Below, in pieces: positions 63,139-64,000 of a DNA stretch of 64,000 bases (position 1 is its first letter; each line of letters begins with the position of its first letter). A program made the translations under genes and the position numbers. The DNA is taken from NCBI RefSeq assembly GCF_003020125.1, contig NZ_PYFW01000001.1:930001-994000 (forward strand). Reading direction: 5' to 3'. This DNA comes from Bradyrhizobium sp. MOS003 (GTDB lineage Bacteria; Pseudomonadota; Alphaproteobacteria; Rhizobiales; Xanthobacteraceae). The notes under the pieces are model-generated. The model saw only the letters and a program-made list of their open reading frames with translations. It made no database searches and was not told the DNA's origin.

Positions 63139-63882
63139 GTGAAGCGGCGGTTCCCGGAGAGACGTTTGTCCAAAGCCATCACTATCGTTGTGCTGACCTG
63201 CTTCCTCGTCCTCGGCGCTGCCACCACTGCCATCCTTGGCCGCGACAGCGTGCCCAGCGTCAGCGTAGAGATGATCTCGCAGGCGCCTCTTGCAAAGCCC
63301 CTTTCGACCAATCGCACCGCCAAGGCCGACCGTCTGGTTCCGACCCTGGCCTTGGCTTCGGCCGCGATCGAGCCGGTTCAGGTGCCGGCCGACAGGCTTT
63401 CGCAAGCGCCGCTGCTGGCCGAGCCGCTGCGTCAGGCCTTTGCCGCCGCTACGCCATCCGACTTCCCGATGCCCAAGGCGTCGAGCCTAACCGAAGCGCC
63501 CGCCGCGGCGGAGGTCCCCGCCGTCGAAGTTCCGGCCAAGCCGAAGGTTGTCGCCAAGCCGCAGCCGCAGAAGTATTACACCCTGCTGTCCGACGCGCAG
63601 ATCTCCGGCATCAGGGATCGCCTGAAGCTGTCCTCGTCGCAGGAATATTACTGGCCCTCGGTCGAGACCGCGCTGCGCAACGTCGTCCGCAAGATCTCGG
63701 CCAACAAGCTCTCCAATCCGAACGCGCCGCCCAGCGCGCAGATCGATCCGAACTGCGACGAGGTCCAGCAATTGAAGTCGGCCGCCATGCCGCTGCTGTT
63801 CCAGCTGCGTGACGATCAAAAGGAAGAAGTGCGCAAGCTCGCCCGCCTGATCGGGCTCGAAAAGGTCGCGCAGCAGATCTGA
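63139..63882 (+). CDS. membrane-anchored hypothetical protein
   Basis: A protein of about 247 residues (from GTG 63139) with one N-terminal membrane segment (ITIVVLTCFLVLGAATTAILG), a Pro/Ala/Lys-rich periplasmic linker (PAAAEVPAVEVPAKPKVVAKPQPQK) and a C-terminal helical domain (SDAQISGIRDRLKLSSSQEYYWPSVETALR). The pattern is reminiscent of proteins that monitor the periplasm or cell envelope; none is recognised. TTG 63166, with GGAGAG before it, is an equally good start. A further in-frame ATG at 63052 is less likely. Confidence 0.7.
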   Translation: MKRRFPERRLSKAITIVVLTCFLVLGAATTAILGRDSVPSVSVEMISQAPLAKPLSTNRTAKADRLVPTLALASAAIEPVQVPADRLSQAPLLAEPLRQAFAAATPSDFPMPKASSLTEAPAAAEVPAVEVPAKPKVVAKPQPQKYYTLLSDAQISGIRDRLKLSSSQEYYWPSVETALRNVVRKISANKLSNPNAPPSAQIDPNCDEVQQLKSAAMPLLFQLRDDQKEEVRKLARLIGLEKVAQQI

Positions 63883-63969
63883 CGCGCGGGTTTCCTCCAG
63901 GAACCGCGCCTGCATCAGGAACATCTGGCAATCGACGCGCGTTGCTCGCTCCAAAGAGGGAGTGGATTA

Positions 63970-64000
63970 ATGCGCGCCTCGACAGCCTATTTCGTCGGTG
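63970..64000 (+). CDS. start of a gene cut by the window edge
   Basis: An ATG at 63970 opens a frame MRASTAYFVG that runs to the end of the window. Only ten codons are visible and the sequence is too short to identify. GAGGGAG (63956-63962) is in a suitable position as ribosome-binding site. It could be a secreted or membrane protein. Confidence 0.4.
   Translation, partial: MRASTAYFVG

Overview
The window is high-GC alphaproteobacterial chromosome, most likely Bradyrhizobium or a close relative (Nitrobacteraceae/Hyphomicrobiales). This is an inference from gene families (DUF1013/TrcR, cyclic-glucan-type NdvA exporter, TAXI-TRAP with DUF1850, RpoE-ChrR), from EcfG-like, FixK-like and CtrA-like sites, and from intergenic palindromes of the kind I associate with Bradyrhizobium. 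I saw no tRNA, rRNA, insertion sequence, prophage or CRISPR array. About 62 protein genes are supported, two of them cut by the window edges.

Region 1 (1-10.1 kb). After a truncated caspase-like gene comes a membrane-lipid and photooxidative-stress cluster: flavin amine oxidase, DUF1365 protein and cyclopropane-fatty-acid-type methyltransferase in one operon; divergent DUF1295 and DUF2177 membrane proteins; an ECF sigma factor (RpoE) overlapping its zinc/cupin anti-sigma factor ChrR; a second ECF sigma factor with a small helical protein; and a LuxR-type regulator. Four promoters here share TGATCC-N16-CGTT and sit upstream of the lipid operon, the DUF2177 gene, rpoE itself and the second sigma gene. 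This is the most coherent regulatory system in the window.

Region 2 (10.4-15.2 kb). Small secreted proteins (one frameshifted, one a 59-residue protein built of VRDHR repeats), a nitrobindin-like protein, a RibD-type reductase, an FAD amine oxidase, a His/Tyr/Gly-rich secreted protein and an isochorismatase-like hydrolase.

Region 3 (15.5-26 kb). Lipid and general metabolism: acyl-CoA synthetase and oleate hydratase side by side, TTC38-like protein, aldo/keto reductase, hotdog thioesterase, NUDIX hydrolase and several secreted proteins of unknown function.

Region 4 (26.2-39 kb). TAXI-TRAP transporter (binding protein, fused permease, DUF1850), SDR, CPA1 antiporter, two tandem TPR/LprI-like proteins, PrpE-type acyl-CoA synthetase, a small lipoprotein and an OmpW porin behind a perfect FNR/FixK box.

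Region 5 (39.2-52.7 kb). Housekeeping: trcR diverging from ispH-thrB-rnhA, peroxiredoxin, DUF924, fadD, D,D-carboxypeptidase, NdvA-type ABC exporter, an orphan NMT1-type binding protein, hisE and a YqaA-type membrane protein.

Region 6 (52.7-64 kb). Aspartase, two related nitronate-monooxygenase-like flavoproteins, thioesterase, a KaiC-like ATPase translationally coupled to a hybrid histidine kinase behind an EcfG-type promoter, an AMP-ligase, and a small gene behind a CtrA-type site.

Dispersed imperfect palindromes of at least four families sit in many of the intergenic gaps. Promoter calls rest on matches made by eye.
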